34,780 nt of DNA from Lachnospiraceae bacterium. Lineage in GTDB: Bacteria > Bacillota > Clostridia > Lachnospirales > Lachnospiraceae. A program made the position numbers and the translations under genes. The first letter of the stretch is position 1. Every line of letters begins with the position of its first letter. Positions 17,718-26,303 of this stretch are shown piece after piece. Location: NCBI GenBank assembly GCA_022510545.1, contig JAFLTG010000026.1:1-34780 (forward strand). The letters are read 5' to 3'. The notes beneath the pieces are model-generated. The model was not told where the DNA came from, ran no database searches, and was given only the letters and a program-made list of their open reading frames with translations.

Positions 17718-18764
17718 CTATTTCTTCTTACGGGCGATAACAATACTTTGGACAACAAGGAACAGACACAGCATTGCAGCTCTTGTGATTCCTGTCCACC
17801 AAGCCTGATCGAGTCCGGCAGAAGATACTATATTCTGAATCGTGCTAAGTGAAAGCACACCAAAGAATGTTCCTATAATATTACCGACACCACCGCTAAG
17901 CATCGTACCACCAATAATCGAAGATGCGATAGCATCCATTTCGGCACCGCTTGCATGTGATGCGGAACCGGAACCTACATGCAGGAAATACACGAAGCCG
18001 CCGATTCCTGCCAAAAGTCCGCACAAAAGATGTGCCATAAATCTGGTTCTCCTAACATTGATACCTAGCATCAATGCGCTCTGGCGATTTCCACCTACCG
18101 CATAAAAAGCACGCCCCAGCTTAGTCCATCTTAAAATGCAGAAGAATACTATTACGACAAGAAGTGCAACTATAACGCCGATTTCAACATAGGCATTCAC
18201 ATAATTACCCAACTTGTTTACAGAACCCATCCCGGGAACGATGATACGAGTGTTCTTCAATGTCACAAACGCCTCATTTGCCACATTAAATGGTTTTGTA
18301 TTTACAATTGTCGTCATACCTCTGGCAAAAAACATTCCTGCCAAAGTTACTATGAATGGCTGGATATCCAGATAGGCAACCAAAAATCCTTGGAAAACTC
18401 CAAATGCAAGACCGATTGCCAGTGCAAGTATTATTGCCATAAAAACATTTCCATCATGATAATCCAGATATACTGCACAGCTCATACTAATAAGTGCAGT
18501 AACACCACCAACCGAAATATCGATACCACCTGTTATCATAACAAGACTCAAGCCACAGGCTAAAATAATCAAAGCGGCATTTGCATTAAGGATATTAAAA
18601 AACGTCTGTGGTTTCAGGAAACCTGAACCCTGAAATACAATAGCACCTATATACATTAAGAAAAATACCACAATTGTTATAGTAAGGAGCAAACTGGTGT
18701 CTGTCATATTTTTTATTCTATTGCCAAGACTTACGGATGAAGTGTTTTTATTATCTGCTGACAT
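17718..18764 (-). CDS. Sugar ABC transporter permease (YjfF/AraZ-like)
   Basis: A 348-residue inner-membrane permease of the RbsC/AraH family with about 8-10 membrane segments. LSLVMITGGIDISVGGVTALISM in the first third and GAEMDAIASSIIGGTMLSGGVGNIIGTFFG towards the end are family hallmarks; the latter contacts the ATPase. The ATG at 18764 is chosen because AAGGAGG lies nine bases upstream; the TTG further upstream would abut it directly. It begins one base after the first permease ends. The closest layout known to me is the E. coli galactofuranose system YtfQRT-YjfF and the Shewanella arabinose system AraUVWZ. Arabinose is inferred from the operon. Confidence 0.92.
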   Translation of the reverse strand: MSADNKNTSSVSLGNRIKNMTDTSLLLTITIVVFFLMYIGAIVFQGSGFLKPQTFFNILNANAALIILACGLSLVMITGGIDISVGGVTALISMSCAVYLDYHDGNVFMAIILALAIGLAFGVFQGFLVAYLDIQPFIVTLAGMFFARGMTTIVNTKPFNVANEAFVTLKNTRIIVPGMGSVNKLGNYVNAYVEIGVIVALLVVIVFFCILRWTKLGRAFYAVGGNRQSALMLGINVRRTRFMAHLLCGLLAGIGGFVYFLHVGSGSASHASGAEMDAIASSIIGGTMLSGGVGNIIGTFFGVLSLSTIQNIVSSAGLDQAWWTGITRAAMLCLFLVVQSIVIARKKK

Positions 18765-18765
18765 A

Positions 18766-19854
18766 TTAACCAACCTCCTTAACTTTTAATTTTTTCCATT
18801 GACCGGAAACAAATTCTCTTACGGTTGGTGCGCTTATAACAACCAGAAGAATAACAACTATTGCCTTATATGCAGGCAGCGCATCTGACGGTACTTTGTA
18901 TTTGTAAAGCGTTTGGGTAAGGAATTGGATAACATATGCGCCCAGAACTGAAGCTGCCATGTTAAATTTACCACCGCTTAATGCATTTCCCCCAAGAGCA
19001 ACCGCAAGGATTGCATCCATTTCTATATCTTTAGCAATTACAGAATAGTTGATTGATGAGATACGGCTTACCTTAATCAAACCAACTACTGCTACACACA
19101 GCCCAAGTATTACAAAAGACAACACTTTAATAAGTTCAGGATTCAGACCGTTCAATCTGGAAGAACTGTCATTGATTCCGACCGACTGTACATACAGTTT
19201 AAGATTAGTAAATTTCATAACGAGTGTTATGATAATAATGCATACAACCGCAATAAAGAACGGTGTGGGAATAGGAATACCCGGTATAAACGAACCGAAA
19301 TATGTAAAAGTCCTATCACTTACTATCGGCAATTCGTTATTATTAATCCATGCTGCTATTGAACGACCTGCTGTATACAAAATAAGTGTTGCAATCATAG
19401 GTTGTATTTTGAAATAAGCCACCAATGCTCCATTGAATGCACCAAACAACATTGCAACCACACAGCTTACAAGAAATGCCACAATAATAGGCGCCTGAAG
19501 AGTTTCCGGACGGGAATTTCCTCCGCAAAGTACACGCAGAAGAACACTTCCGGCAATAGCAGTTGCAGCACCGACACTGATATCCTGACCACCGCTGGCT
19601 GCCGTAACTAATGTCATACCTATTGCAAGAATAGCAAGTTCTGAGCCGTTATCAAGAATAGTAATCAAGAATCCTGTTAAAACAGGATTGCCTAAACTAT
19701 TATGTCCTAAAGAAATTCTAAAAAAGGTCGGATCCATAATCAAGTTGAACAATGCAAGCAACAACAACGCTGCAAGCGGAATACAAATCTGATTCCTAAG
19801 AAGCCCGGACAAAATATTAGATCCTGTTGATTTTTTCACTTCATTTTTTGACAT
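18766..19854 (-). CDS. Sugar ABC transporter permease (YtfT/AraW-like)
   Basis: A 362-residue permease of the RbsC family and partner of the next permease, so that the channel is probably a heterodimer. The motif ASGGQDISVGAATAIAGS and the loop AKDIEMDAILAVALGGNALSGGKFNMAASVLGAY are both present, with about ten hydrophobic segments. The start at 19854 has GGAGGTG nine bases upstream; the frame is open to 19875 but that would include the ribosome site. It begins two bases after the ATPase gene ends, which points to tight co-translation. Confidence 0.92.
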   Translation of the reverse strand: MSKNEVKKSTGSNILSGLLRNQICIPLAALLLLALFNLIMDPTFFRISLGHNSLGNPVLTGFLITILDNGSELAILAIGMTLVTAASGGQDISVGAATAIAGSVLLRVLCGGNSRPETLQAPIIVAFLVSCVVAMLFGAFNGALVAYFKIQPMIATLILYTAGRSIAAWINNNELPIVSDRTFTYFGSFIPGIPIPTPFFIAVVCIIIITLVMKFTNLKLYVQSVGINDSSSRLNGLNPELIKVLSFVILGLCVAVVGLIKVSRISSINYSVIAKDIEMDAILAVALGGNALSGGKFNMAASVLGAYVIQFLTQTLYKYKVPSDALPAYKAIVVILLVVISAPTVREFVSGQWKKLKVKEVG

Positions 19855-19855
19855 A

Positions 19856-21370
19856 CTATTTATCACCTCCGGCAATGGTATTCATAACCTTACTCTGGTT
19901 AAGGTCTTCACCCGAAAGCTCGCCTACCATCTTACGATCCCTCATAACTACCAAACGGGAACAGGTACGCAACATTTCATCCAGCTCGGATGATATAAAG
20001 GTAACACTCATACCTTCAGAAGCCAGCTTAAGTACCAGTTTCTGTATATCTATCTTAGTTCCTATATCAATACCGCGTGTGGGTTCATCCAGAATCAGAT
20101 ATTCAGGATGTGTAAACAACCACCGCGCCAGTATTACCTTCTGCTGATTACCACCTGAAAGAGACTTAATTGGTGTATCTGCAGAGGCAGTCTTAATACT
20201 TAAGAGTTTAATATACTCATCCGCAATTTTATATTGCTCCGACTTGGAGAAAGGCTTAAAGAAGCCCTTAAGCACCTGCTGTGCAAGTATGATATTCTCA
20301 CGTACTGAAAGCTCTCCTACAATACCATCAATCTTACGGTCTTCCGGAAGATAACCGATTCCGTTTTTCATAGCGTCAATGGGTTTGGAAATCTTGACGG
20401 ACTTGCCATTCATCTTTACTTTTCCGCCGGTTACTCTGTCTGCTCCGAAAATAGCGCGGACACATTCGCTTCTTCCGGAACCCAGCAACCCTGTAAAGCC
20501 GTTTACCTCACCCTTATTTATATGGAAATCAAACGGTTTGATACCTGCGTCGCTTACCAGACCTTCCGCCTCAAGTACAGGCACCGTATTATCTCCTTTT
20601 TCATATGCCGGCTGATCGCCCCGAATATCCGCCATATCGTCCAATTCTTTACCAAGCATCTTGGAAACAAGCTGAACACGCGGTAAATCCTTAATCGGGT
20701 ATTCTCCTACCAGCTTACCGTCACGCATAACCGTAATCCTGTCACACACTTCATATACCTGATCCAGGAAATGCGTAACGAAAATAATACCAACTCCCTT
20801 GGCTCGCAGGTCACGCATAAGCTTAAACAGCTTAGCTACCTCCTGTTCATCCAAAGAAGATGTTGGTTCATCCAGAATTAATACTTTACATTCCATATCG
20901 ACTGCCCTTGCAATCGCAACCATCTGCTGTACCGCAATTGAACAGCTTCCAAGCTGCTGCGTTGCATTAGCCGGTATGCCTAATGATTTTAATATCTTAT
21001 CGGTATCAGAATTGATCTTTCTCCAATTCTGATATATGTTTTCGGTACGTCCTATGTACATATTCTCAGCTACCGAAAGATTCGGACACAGCGTAATCTC
21101 CTGATATACAGTACTGATTCCAAGCCGCTGTGCTTCCTGTGGCGAACGAATCGCTATCGCCTTGTCATTTCCTTCAAGGAAAATCTGTCCTTCATCCTTA
21201 CTGTAAACCCCCGTTAAAACTTTAATTAAAGTGGATTTTCCGGCACCATTCTCTCCCATAAGTGCATGAATTTCACCTTTACGTAATGTAAAGTCTACCC
21301 CTTGAAGCGCATGTACTCCGGGAAAGCGCTTATGAATGCCTCTCATTTCTAATACAGAACCGTCTTTCAC
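19856..21370 (-). CDS. Sugar ABC transporter ATPase with two nucleotide-binding domains (YtfR/AraV-like)
   Basis: A 504-residue cytoplasmic ATPase of the RbsA/MglA/AraG type. The first domain has Walker A GENGAGKST, a degenerate signature (GSCSIAVQQMVAIARA) and Walker B KVLILDEPTS. The second has a degenerate Walker A (GLLGSGRSE), signature LSGGNQQKVILARW and Walker B YLILDEPTRGID. This asymmetry is normal for the family, where one site is catalytic. I place the start at the GTG at 21370, 11 bases after AGGAGG; a GTG at 21382 overlaps the ribosome site. It is preceded by a strong hairpin after the binding-protein gene. Confidence 0.94.
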   Translation of the reverse strand: MKDGSVLEMRGIHKRFPGVHALQGVDFTLRKGEIHALMGENGAGKSTLIKVLTGVYSKDEGQIFLEGNDKAIAIRSPQEAQRLGISTVYQEITLCPNLSVAENMYIGRTENIYQNWRKINSDTDKILKSLGIPANATQQLGSCSIAVQQMVAIARAVDMECKVLILDEPTSSLDEQEVAKLFKLMRDLRAKGVGIIFVTHFLDQVYEVCDRITVMRDGKLVGEYPIKDLPRVQLVSKMLGKELDDMADIRGDQPAYEKGDNTVPVLEAEGLVSDAGIKPFDFHINKGEVNGFTGLLGSGRSECVRAIFGADRVTGGKVKMNGKSVKISKPIDAMKNGIGYLPEDRKIDGIVGELSVRENIILAQQVLKGFFKPFSKSEQYKIADEYIKLLSIKTASADTPIKSLSGGNQQKVILARWLFTHPEYLILDEPTRGIDIGTKIDIQKLVLKLASEGMSVTFISSELDEMLRTCSRLVVMRDRKMVGELSGEDLNQSKVMNTIAGGDK

Positions 21371-21406
21371 CCCTGAGTTCACCTCCTGAAACTCTTTTTA
21401 TAGAAG

Positions 21407-21442
21407 AAGCGCGGCGCAGCATAATCAGACTGCACCGCGCTT
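21407..21442 (-). other. GC-rich hairpin between the binding-protein and ATPase genes
   Basis: The arms AAGCGCGGCGCAG (21407-21419) and CTGCACCGCGCTT (21430-21442) form a 13-bp stem with one mismatch. In minus-strand sense it follows the lipoprotein stop codon and has only a weak U-containing tail. Such hairpins commonly raise binding-protein mRNA over that of the membrane components. Confidence 0.75.
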
Positions 21443-21473
21443 TAACTACCTTCAATAATTCTTTATGTTCGTC

Positions 21474-22553
21474 TTAGATACCGTAATTAGCTACATCATC
21501 AGCTGTGATAGTCTCCGCGTCGAAACCTTTCTCAACCATAATGATAGTCTTCTCATCAATTGTTCCACCATTCTCAATAGTCTGGATGATGTCATCAATG
21601 TATGCAGACTGGAAAGGATTACACTGACCGTCATAGTTCCAGTTCTGGTCAAGTAATTCCTGAAGTGCCCATGAGTTGCAGTCAAATCCCATAATGATTA
21701 CATCGCCGCCAACACCATGAGAGATGTTTGCATTGTCAAGAGCTGCAACTGCACCCTTAGCCATATCGTCGTTCTCTGCATAGATTACATTGAATTCTTC
21801 ACCGGAATCGATTACAGACTGAACAATCTGCTGTGCAGTCTCAGCATTCCACTCAGCGGTCTGCTGATTAACAATATTCCAGTTGTCATTAGCATCAACC
21901 ATATCATCAAGAGCGCCTGAACGTCCTATCTGTGCAGCAGAACCCATAACACCCTGAAGGTGGATGATGTTGTACTCGTCAAGACCCTGACCAGCTAACC
22001 AGTCAACTGCTGTCTGACCTTCCTGTGCCATATCTGAAACGATAGATGCCTCATAAAGGCTCTCATCTGCATCAATGGTACGGTCAAACAGAATTACTCT
22101 GATGCCTGCATCCTGTGCATCCTGAAGAACTGAATCCCAGCCTGATACATCAGCTGCGGAAAGAAGCAGATAATCAACCTCATCCTGAATGAATTTCTGA
22201 GCTGCTTCAATCTGCTCAGCATTCTTAAGGCTGTATGCAAAAGATGCATCATATCCGTTCTCTGCTGTGAATGTTGCTTTTAAGTCATTATCGTTAGCTG
22301 TACGATATCCTGACTCGTTAGGATCGTTGTTGATGATACCAACTTTGATCAGGTCACCTGAAGGTGCTTCTGCTTCTGCCTCTGCGCCTGTATTGTCTGC
22401 AGGTGCTGTAGTATCTGCAGGAGCCGTAGTATCTGCGGGTGCCGTAGTATCTGCAGGTGCTGATGTCTGAGTATTTGCGTTACTTCCGCAGCCTGTTATT
22501 AAAGCTGCTACCATTGCTGTGCTAAGTACTGCACTTAACAATTTCTTTTTCAT
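21474..22553 (-). CDS. Sugar-binding lipoprotein of the arabinose-type ABC transporter (YtfQ/AraU-like)
   Basis: A 359-residue extracellular binding protein. The signal peptide MKKKLLSAVLSTAMVAAL ends in the lipobox ITGC, with Cys22 as the lipidation site. A Thr/Ala/Pro/Asp linker made of tandem PADTTA units (about 29-52) tethers the binding domain. The periplasmic-binding-protein type I fold starts at LIKVGIINNDPNESGYRTAND and contains DYLLLSAADVSGWDSVLQDAQDAGIRVILFDR and NVIYAENDDMAKGAVAALD. The family (Peripla_BP_4) includes galactofuranose-, ribose- and arabinose-binding proteins; the arabinose operon downstream makes arabinose (perhaps the furanose form) the best guess. It is the promoter-proximal gene of the operon. 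Confidence 0.93.
   Translation of the reverse strand: MKKKLLSAVLSTAMVAALITGCGSNANTQTSAPADTTAPADTTAPADTTAPADNTGAEAEAEAPSGDLIKVGIINNDPNESGYRTANDNDLKATFTAENGYDASFAYSLKNAEQIEAAQKFIQDEVDYLLLSAADVSGWDSVLQDAQDAGIRVILFDRTIDADESLYEASIVSDMAQEGQTAVDWLAGQGLDEYNIIHLQGVMGSAAQIGRSGALDDMVDANDNWNIVNQQTAEWNAETAQQIVQSVIDSGEEFNVIYAENDDMAKGAVAALDNANISHGVGGDVIIMGFDCNSWALQELLDQNWNYDGQCNPFQSAYIDDIIQTIENGGTIDEKTIIMVEKGFDAETITADDVANYGI
22396..22467 (-). repeat. 18-bp tandem repeats encoding the lipoprotein linker
   Basis: About four copies of an 18-bp unit (starting at 22396, 22414, 22432 and 22450) encode ADTTAP repeats, with a few third-position changes. Copy number may vary between strains. Confidence 0.9.
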
Positions 22554-22621
22554 GTTTCTATATCCTCCTTTTTTTATACAAGGACATTATTATTATTCTG
22601 TTTTTCGCCCTTGTAGTTTTT

Positions 22622-22650
22622 AGTTTACCATAATAACAAGTGTTTTTCAA
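22622..22650 (-). promoter_or_regulatory. Predicted main promoter of the arabinose operon
   Basis: On the minus strand TTGAAA (22645-22650), exactly 17 bases, then TAAACT (22622-22627), with TG one base before the -10 box. The predicted start leaves a leader of about 60 bases. An inverted CTTGT/ACAAG pair (22610-22614 and 22636-22640) brackets the -10 box and might be an operator. Confidence 0.6.
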
Positions 22651-22751
22651 TAATTTTATTAAATTTATTATTTACAATTATTACATATTAAAGTTGTCAC
22701 ATATTATGACTATAAATTATTATTAATCTACAAAATATAGAACTTAAGCAA

Positions 22752-22780
22752 TTGCATGTTCGTACAAATTGATGTAATAT
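22752..22780 (+). promoter_or_regulatory. Predicted promoter of the second diguanylate cyclase with an AraR-like palindrome
   Basis: TTGCAT (22752-22757), 17 bases, TAATAT (22775-22780). The imperfect palindrome TTGCATGTTCGTACAA (22752-22767) covers the -35 box and spacer, and its TCGTACAAAT end resembles half of the ATTTGTACGTAC-type boxes bound by Bacillus AraR. No regulator gene lies in the window. Confidence 0.5.
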
Positions 22781-22820
22781 TATTTTGGAGAAAATTGTCA
22801 AAAGAAAGGCATGACCGAAA

Positions 22821-23909
22821 ATGAATCTCAACTGGCTTCATAATATAGTGCAGTTTATAACTAAAGATACAGGCGATGAGAACGAATCTCCCAAGCTAAT
22901 TGTAGTAATGAGGATTGTTGCAATGTCGATGCTCCTCTATGTTACTATAAGCTGTCTTATTTATATAAACATTATTAATCCAATCATAATAATGCTTTTA
23001 CTGGCATCATTTATAGCCTTTATGTCTATTGTGGTTATGACTTACCGTGCTAAAACAAAAACGGTTGTATATGCAATCAATATCTGCATGGTAGTGTGGT
23101 CAGCCGCGACATTGTATATTTGCGGCTGGGATGTGGGTGTACAGCAGTTTATTACCGTAATACTGGTATTGTGTTTTTTCTCATCCTATGGAAAATACAA
23201 ACTGAAAATATGTTATGCAATCTTTCTCTGTGCATTTCGTATTTTTTTATATTTTTTGTGCCGCACAAGCCCTTCAGCTTTGGTACTTAATGAAAATCTG
23301 TCTTATATACTGCAGATACTTAATTCCATTACTATTTTCTGGTGTATATCCGTTATTGCCTATATATTCGGCAAGTCATCCCGAGATCTGGACCACAAGC
23401 TGGTAGCCTATAATACCAAGCTTGAGGATCAGGCGAATACCGACGCACTTACCGGACTCTACAACCGCAGAAAAGGTATGAGCTATATGCATGAGATTAT
23501 CGATTCAAATAAGCACAACAGTATAAGCCTCTGTATCTGCGATATTGACTTTTTCAAAAAGGTTAACGACAACTATGGGCATGATATTGGTGATATCGTT
23601 TTGAAGCAGCTTGCACAGACAATGAAAAATACATTGAAAGATACCAGTTTTATTGCAAGATGGGGCGGAGAAGAGTTTCTTATAGTATTTCCGTCATACA
23701 ATGGTGATGAATCCTATGTCTTATTAGAAACGCTTCAGAATGATATAAAAGCTATGGAATTTCAGGCGGGCGAAACGTCTTTCAAAATTACTATGACCTT
23801 CGGTCTTGCCGAATATGATTTTAATTCCAGTTTAGACAATAATCTTAAAGAAGCAGATGAAAAATTGTATATGGGAAAAGAAAACGGACGTGATCAGATA
23901 GTCTATTAA
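22821..23909 (+). CDS. Membrane diguanylate cyclase with multi-span N-terminus
   Basis: A 362-residue protein predicted to make cyclic di-GMP. Residues about 28-190 hold five or six membrane segments with short loops and no known sensor family that I recognise. The GGDEF domain starts at TDALTGLYNRRKG and carries the active variant GGEEF at 282-286. The RxxD inhibitory site is absent (KDTS occupies the place), so product inhibition of the usual kind is not expected, unlike the other cyclase in this window. It is divergent from the arabinose operon, and its predicted promoter contains an AraR-like palindrome. The ribosome site before the ATG is weak (AAAGG about 11 bases upstream). Confidence 0.92.
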   Translation: MNLNWLHNIVQFITKDTGDENESPKLIVVMRIVAMSMLLYVTISCLIYINIINPIIIMLLLASFIAFMSIVVMTYRAKTKTVVYAINICMVVWSAATLYICGWDVGVQQFITVILVLCFFSSYGKYKLKICYAIFLCAFRIFLYFLCRTSPSALVLNENLSYILQILNSITIFWCISVIAYIFGKSSRDLDHKLVAYNTKLEDQANTDALTGLYNRRKGMSYMHEIIDSNKHNSISLCICDIDFFKKVNDNYGHDIGDIVLKQLAQTMKNTLKDTSFIARWGGEEFLIVFPSYNGDESYVLLETLQNDIKAMEFQAGETSFKITMTFGLAEYDFNSSLDNNLKEADEKLYMGKENGRDQIVY

Positions 23910-23980
23910 CACATCCGGTGGTTGTAATTTAATGTATAGCTGCATATATTAAATTAAAATCCATAAACAGGTCATCTCTA

Positions 23981-25789
23981 TTGAAAAAGAAACTTTCTCC
24001 CAGGCAATGGATAGGCGCAGTTCTGCTATTGCTGCTTTTCATTTTATTAACCCTTTTTATTTATGGTTGTTTTCATGAAGACGCCAGATTTGAAAAATTT
24101 ATAAACAGATTCTTTGTATCAGAGTTGACATCCAACCCTGTTACTCTACACTATACCCTGTCAGATACCTCAAAATACAAGATAGATGAAAGTACCCTCA
24201 CTCTTCCGGCATATCATTCGGGACAGCTTACGGAAGAACTTGAGCATATTGACGAAACTATAAAATCCCTAAAAAAATTTCACCCGGAAAGAATGTCAGC
24301 CGACAATCAGTATACCTATGTACTGCTTGCCACGTATTTGACTGCCGCGAAGGAATGTTCATCTTATCTATATTTTGATGAGCCCCTATCACCGGCTTCC
24401 GGTGTACAATCCGAACTTCCTATATTATTAGCGGAATATCGTATGTCTTCTATCAACGATATAGCAAACTATCTTTCAATCCTTTCACAGATTCCTGACT
24501 ATCTTGAAGGTATCATACTTTATGAAAAGGAAAAAGCCGAACATGGACTATTTATGTCTGATACAGCCGTTGATAAGGTTATAGAACAATGTATGACGAT
24601 TATGGATCTACAGGAACTTAAATCCGGAGAACATTTTCTGGAAATTACATTTGACGAGCGTATAGAAAAACTGGTTGAACAGGGTTTAATAGCAGAAAAC
24701 GAAGCTCAAATGCGCCGGTTGGAAAATGAACGCCTCCTTACCACCGTAGTTGCTCCGGCCTATGACAATCTTGCTGATGAACTTACTCTGTTAAAAGGCA
24801 GCGGACACGATGCTCAGGGACTTGCAAATTACGAGAACGGGCAAAAGTATTATCAGGCTTATCTGCGCCTTACAACAGGTTCCTATCACAGCATAGATGA
24901 AATCAAACAAATGCTTTCTCTGGATTTTGAAAAGAATTATACCAGGCTTCTAACATTGATAAAAGAATATCCCGCACTCGGCAGTACGGCCGTTTACGAA
25001 GAAAATACTTTTCCCGCACTTACTGCTGAAACCATGCTCATAGAACTTCGAGGTATGATGAAAGAGGACTATCCCGATATTCCTTTTTCCGGCAATGAAA
25101 CCGCTTCCTGTATCATCAAATATGTTGATGACTCGCTTGCGCCATATACTGCGCCTGCATTTTATATGACTCCTCCAATTGACAATTCAAGTGAAAATAT
25201 AATCTACATAAATAATCTCGAGACCACCGACGGGCTTCCCCTTTTTACCACACTGGCCCATGAGGGTTATCCCGGTCATCTTTACCAGACTGTATACAGT
25301 CAGCAGCATATGCAGGATAAAAACATATCAAAGCTGCGAAGTATACTGTACTATGGCGGTTACGTGGAGGGCTGGGCAATGTATACGGAACTTAATTCTT
25401 ATGATTATGCAATACGTCTTGCAGGGCATACACAGCCGGAAACGGAATATATTTATATGGCGGATAAACTGAACCGTCAGATTCAATTATGCCTGTATTC
25501 ACTTCTTGATATCATAATACATAATGAGGGAGCTTCTTATGAAAGGGTGTGTCAAATACTCAAGGCTATGGGATTTACAGATGAAAACGGAATGCGGGCG
25601 GTATATGAATACATAGTTGAAGAACCCTGTAATTATCTGAAATATTATCTGGGTTATCTGGAAATCATGGAACTTAAAGAAAAGGCTGAAAAGTTGTGGG
25701 GAACATCATTTACGCCTAAGCGGTTTCATACTTTTATATTAAATAACGGACCTGCCGATTACAGAACTCTGGGACGATTACTCAATTGA
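23981..25789 (+). CDS. DUF885 family zinc peptidase-like membrane-anchored protein
   Basis: A 602-residue protein. A signal anchor spans about residues 12-30, so the rest is probably outside the cell or at the membrane face. The DUF885 hallmark HEGYPGH lies at 427-433 and is followed by GGYVEGWAMYTE, which would give the third metal ligand; these proteins resemble M32-type carboxypeptidases. The translation start is TTG at 23981 with only a weak AGGT upstream, so a slightly different start is possible. The gene ends overlapping the convergent FabT-like gene by 8 bases. Substrate and true peptidase activity are unproven. Confidence 0.86.
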   Translation: MKKKLSPRQWIGAVLLLLLFILLTLFIYGCFHEDARFEKFINRFFVSELTSNPVTLHYTLSDTSKYKIDESTLTLPAYHSGQLTEELEHIDETIKSLKKFHPERMSADNQYTYVLLATYLTAAKECSSYLYFDEPLSPASGVQSELPILLAEYRMSSINDIANYLSILSQIPDYLEGIILYEKEKAEHGLFMSDTAVDKVIEQCMTIMDLQELKSGEHFLEITFDERIEKLVEQGLIAENEAQMRRLENERLLTTVVAPAYDNLADELTLLKGSGHDAQGLANYENGQKYYQAYLRLTTGSYHSIDEIKQMLSLDFEKNYTRLLTLIKEYPALGSTAVYEENTFPALTAETMLIELRGMMKEDYPDIPFSGNETASCIIKYVDDSLAPYTAPAFYMTPPIDNSSENIIYINNLETTDGLPLFTTLAHEGYPGHLYQTVYSQQHMQDKNISKLRSILYYGGYVEGWAMYTELNSYDYAIRLAGHTQPETEYIYMADKLNRQIQLCLYSLLDIIIHNEGASYERVCQILKAMGFTDENGMRAVYEYIVEEPCNYLKYYLGYLEIMELKEKAEKLWGTSFTPKRFHTFILNNGPADYRTLGRLLN

Positions 25790-26222
25790 TTTTAGAAAGG
25801 AAGAAATTATTAAGGCGCCTTAAGGCTTTCTCCAACACCTGTTTTTCCTCTTCTGACAAGTCTTCCACTACACTTTCAATCATCTGTTCATGGAATCGTC
25901 GGTGATGGAGAAAAGCTTCTCTGCCTCTTGGTGTGAGCGAGATAAGTACCACTCTTCTGTCTTCTTCACTTCTTACTCTGCTGACATAACCTTTTTTTAC
26001 AAGGCTGTTAATTGAAATAGTCAGAGTTCCGGTAGTAACATGCAGTGCTTTGGCAACAGTAGTCATATTTTTCTGCTCACCCGTACCAATTGCTTCGATA
26101 ACGTGCATGTCATTAGTTGTAACATCCTTATATTCATCAGTTCTCATAGCCTGTTCCTCAATTGTATTGATATTACGGAACAACTTGACCAAAACATCAT
26201 TAAGCGTACTATTAATATCCAT
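25782..26222 (-). CDS. MarR-family regulator resembling FabT
   Basis: A 146-residue winged-helix repressor. The middle and C-terminal parts (VTTNDMHVIEAIG, TGTLTISINSLVKKGYVSRVRSEEDRRVVLISLTPRGR, HRRFHEQMIESVVEDLSEEE) closely resemble streptococcal FabT as I remember it; FabT represses fatty-acid synthesis genes with acyl-ACP as co-repressor. The start at 26222 has GGAG eight bases upstream; the frame is open to 26282 but would run over the promoter. A TTTGA-TAG-TCAAA palindrome covers its own -35 box, suggesting autorepression. No fatty-acid genes are in the window, so its targets must be elsewhere. The FabT identity is probable, not certain. Confidence 0.85.
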   Translation of the reverse strand: MDINSTLNDVLVKLFRNINTIEEQAMRTDEYKDVTTNDMHVIEAIGTGEQKNMTTVAKALHVTTGTLTISINSLVKKGYVSRVRSEEDRRVVLISLTPRGREAFLHHRRFHEQMIESVVEDLSEEEKQVLEKALRRLNNFFLSKIN

Positions 26223-26253
26223 TTTGAATCTCCATATACAAATATCTACGCTT

Positions 26254-26283
26254 ATTTTATCAAAAAATAGTTTGATAGTCAAA
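26254..26283 (-). promoter_or_regulatory. Predicted promoter and FabT-like operator of the MarR gene
   Basis: On the minus strand TTGACT (26277-26282), 17 bases, TAAAAT (26254-26259). The perfect palindrome TTTGACTATCAAA (26271-26283) overlaps the -35 box and matches the known FabT box pattern of TTTGA and TCAAA arms. Confidence 0.7.
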
Positions 26284-26303
26284 TAATTTGAATGTTTTAT
26301 ATC

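Noticed and set aside
22396..22467. Short regular repeats as a possible CRISPR array
   Set aside because: The repeats are contiguous with no spacers, are in frame and code for a protein linker.
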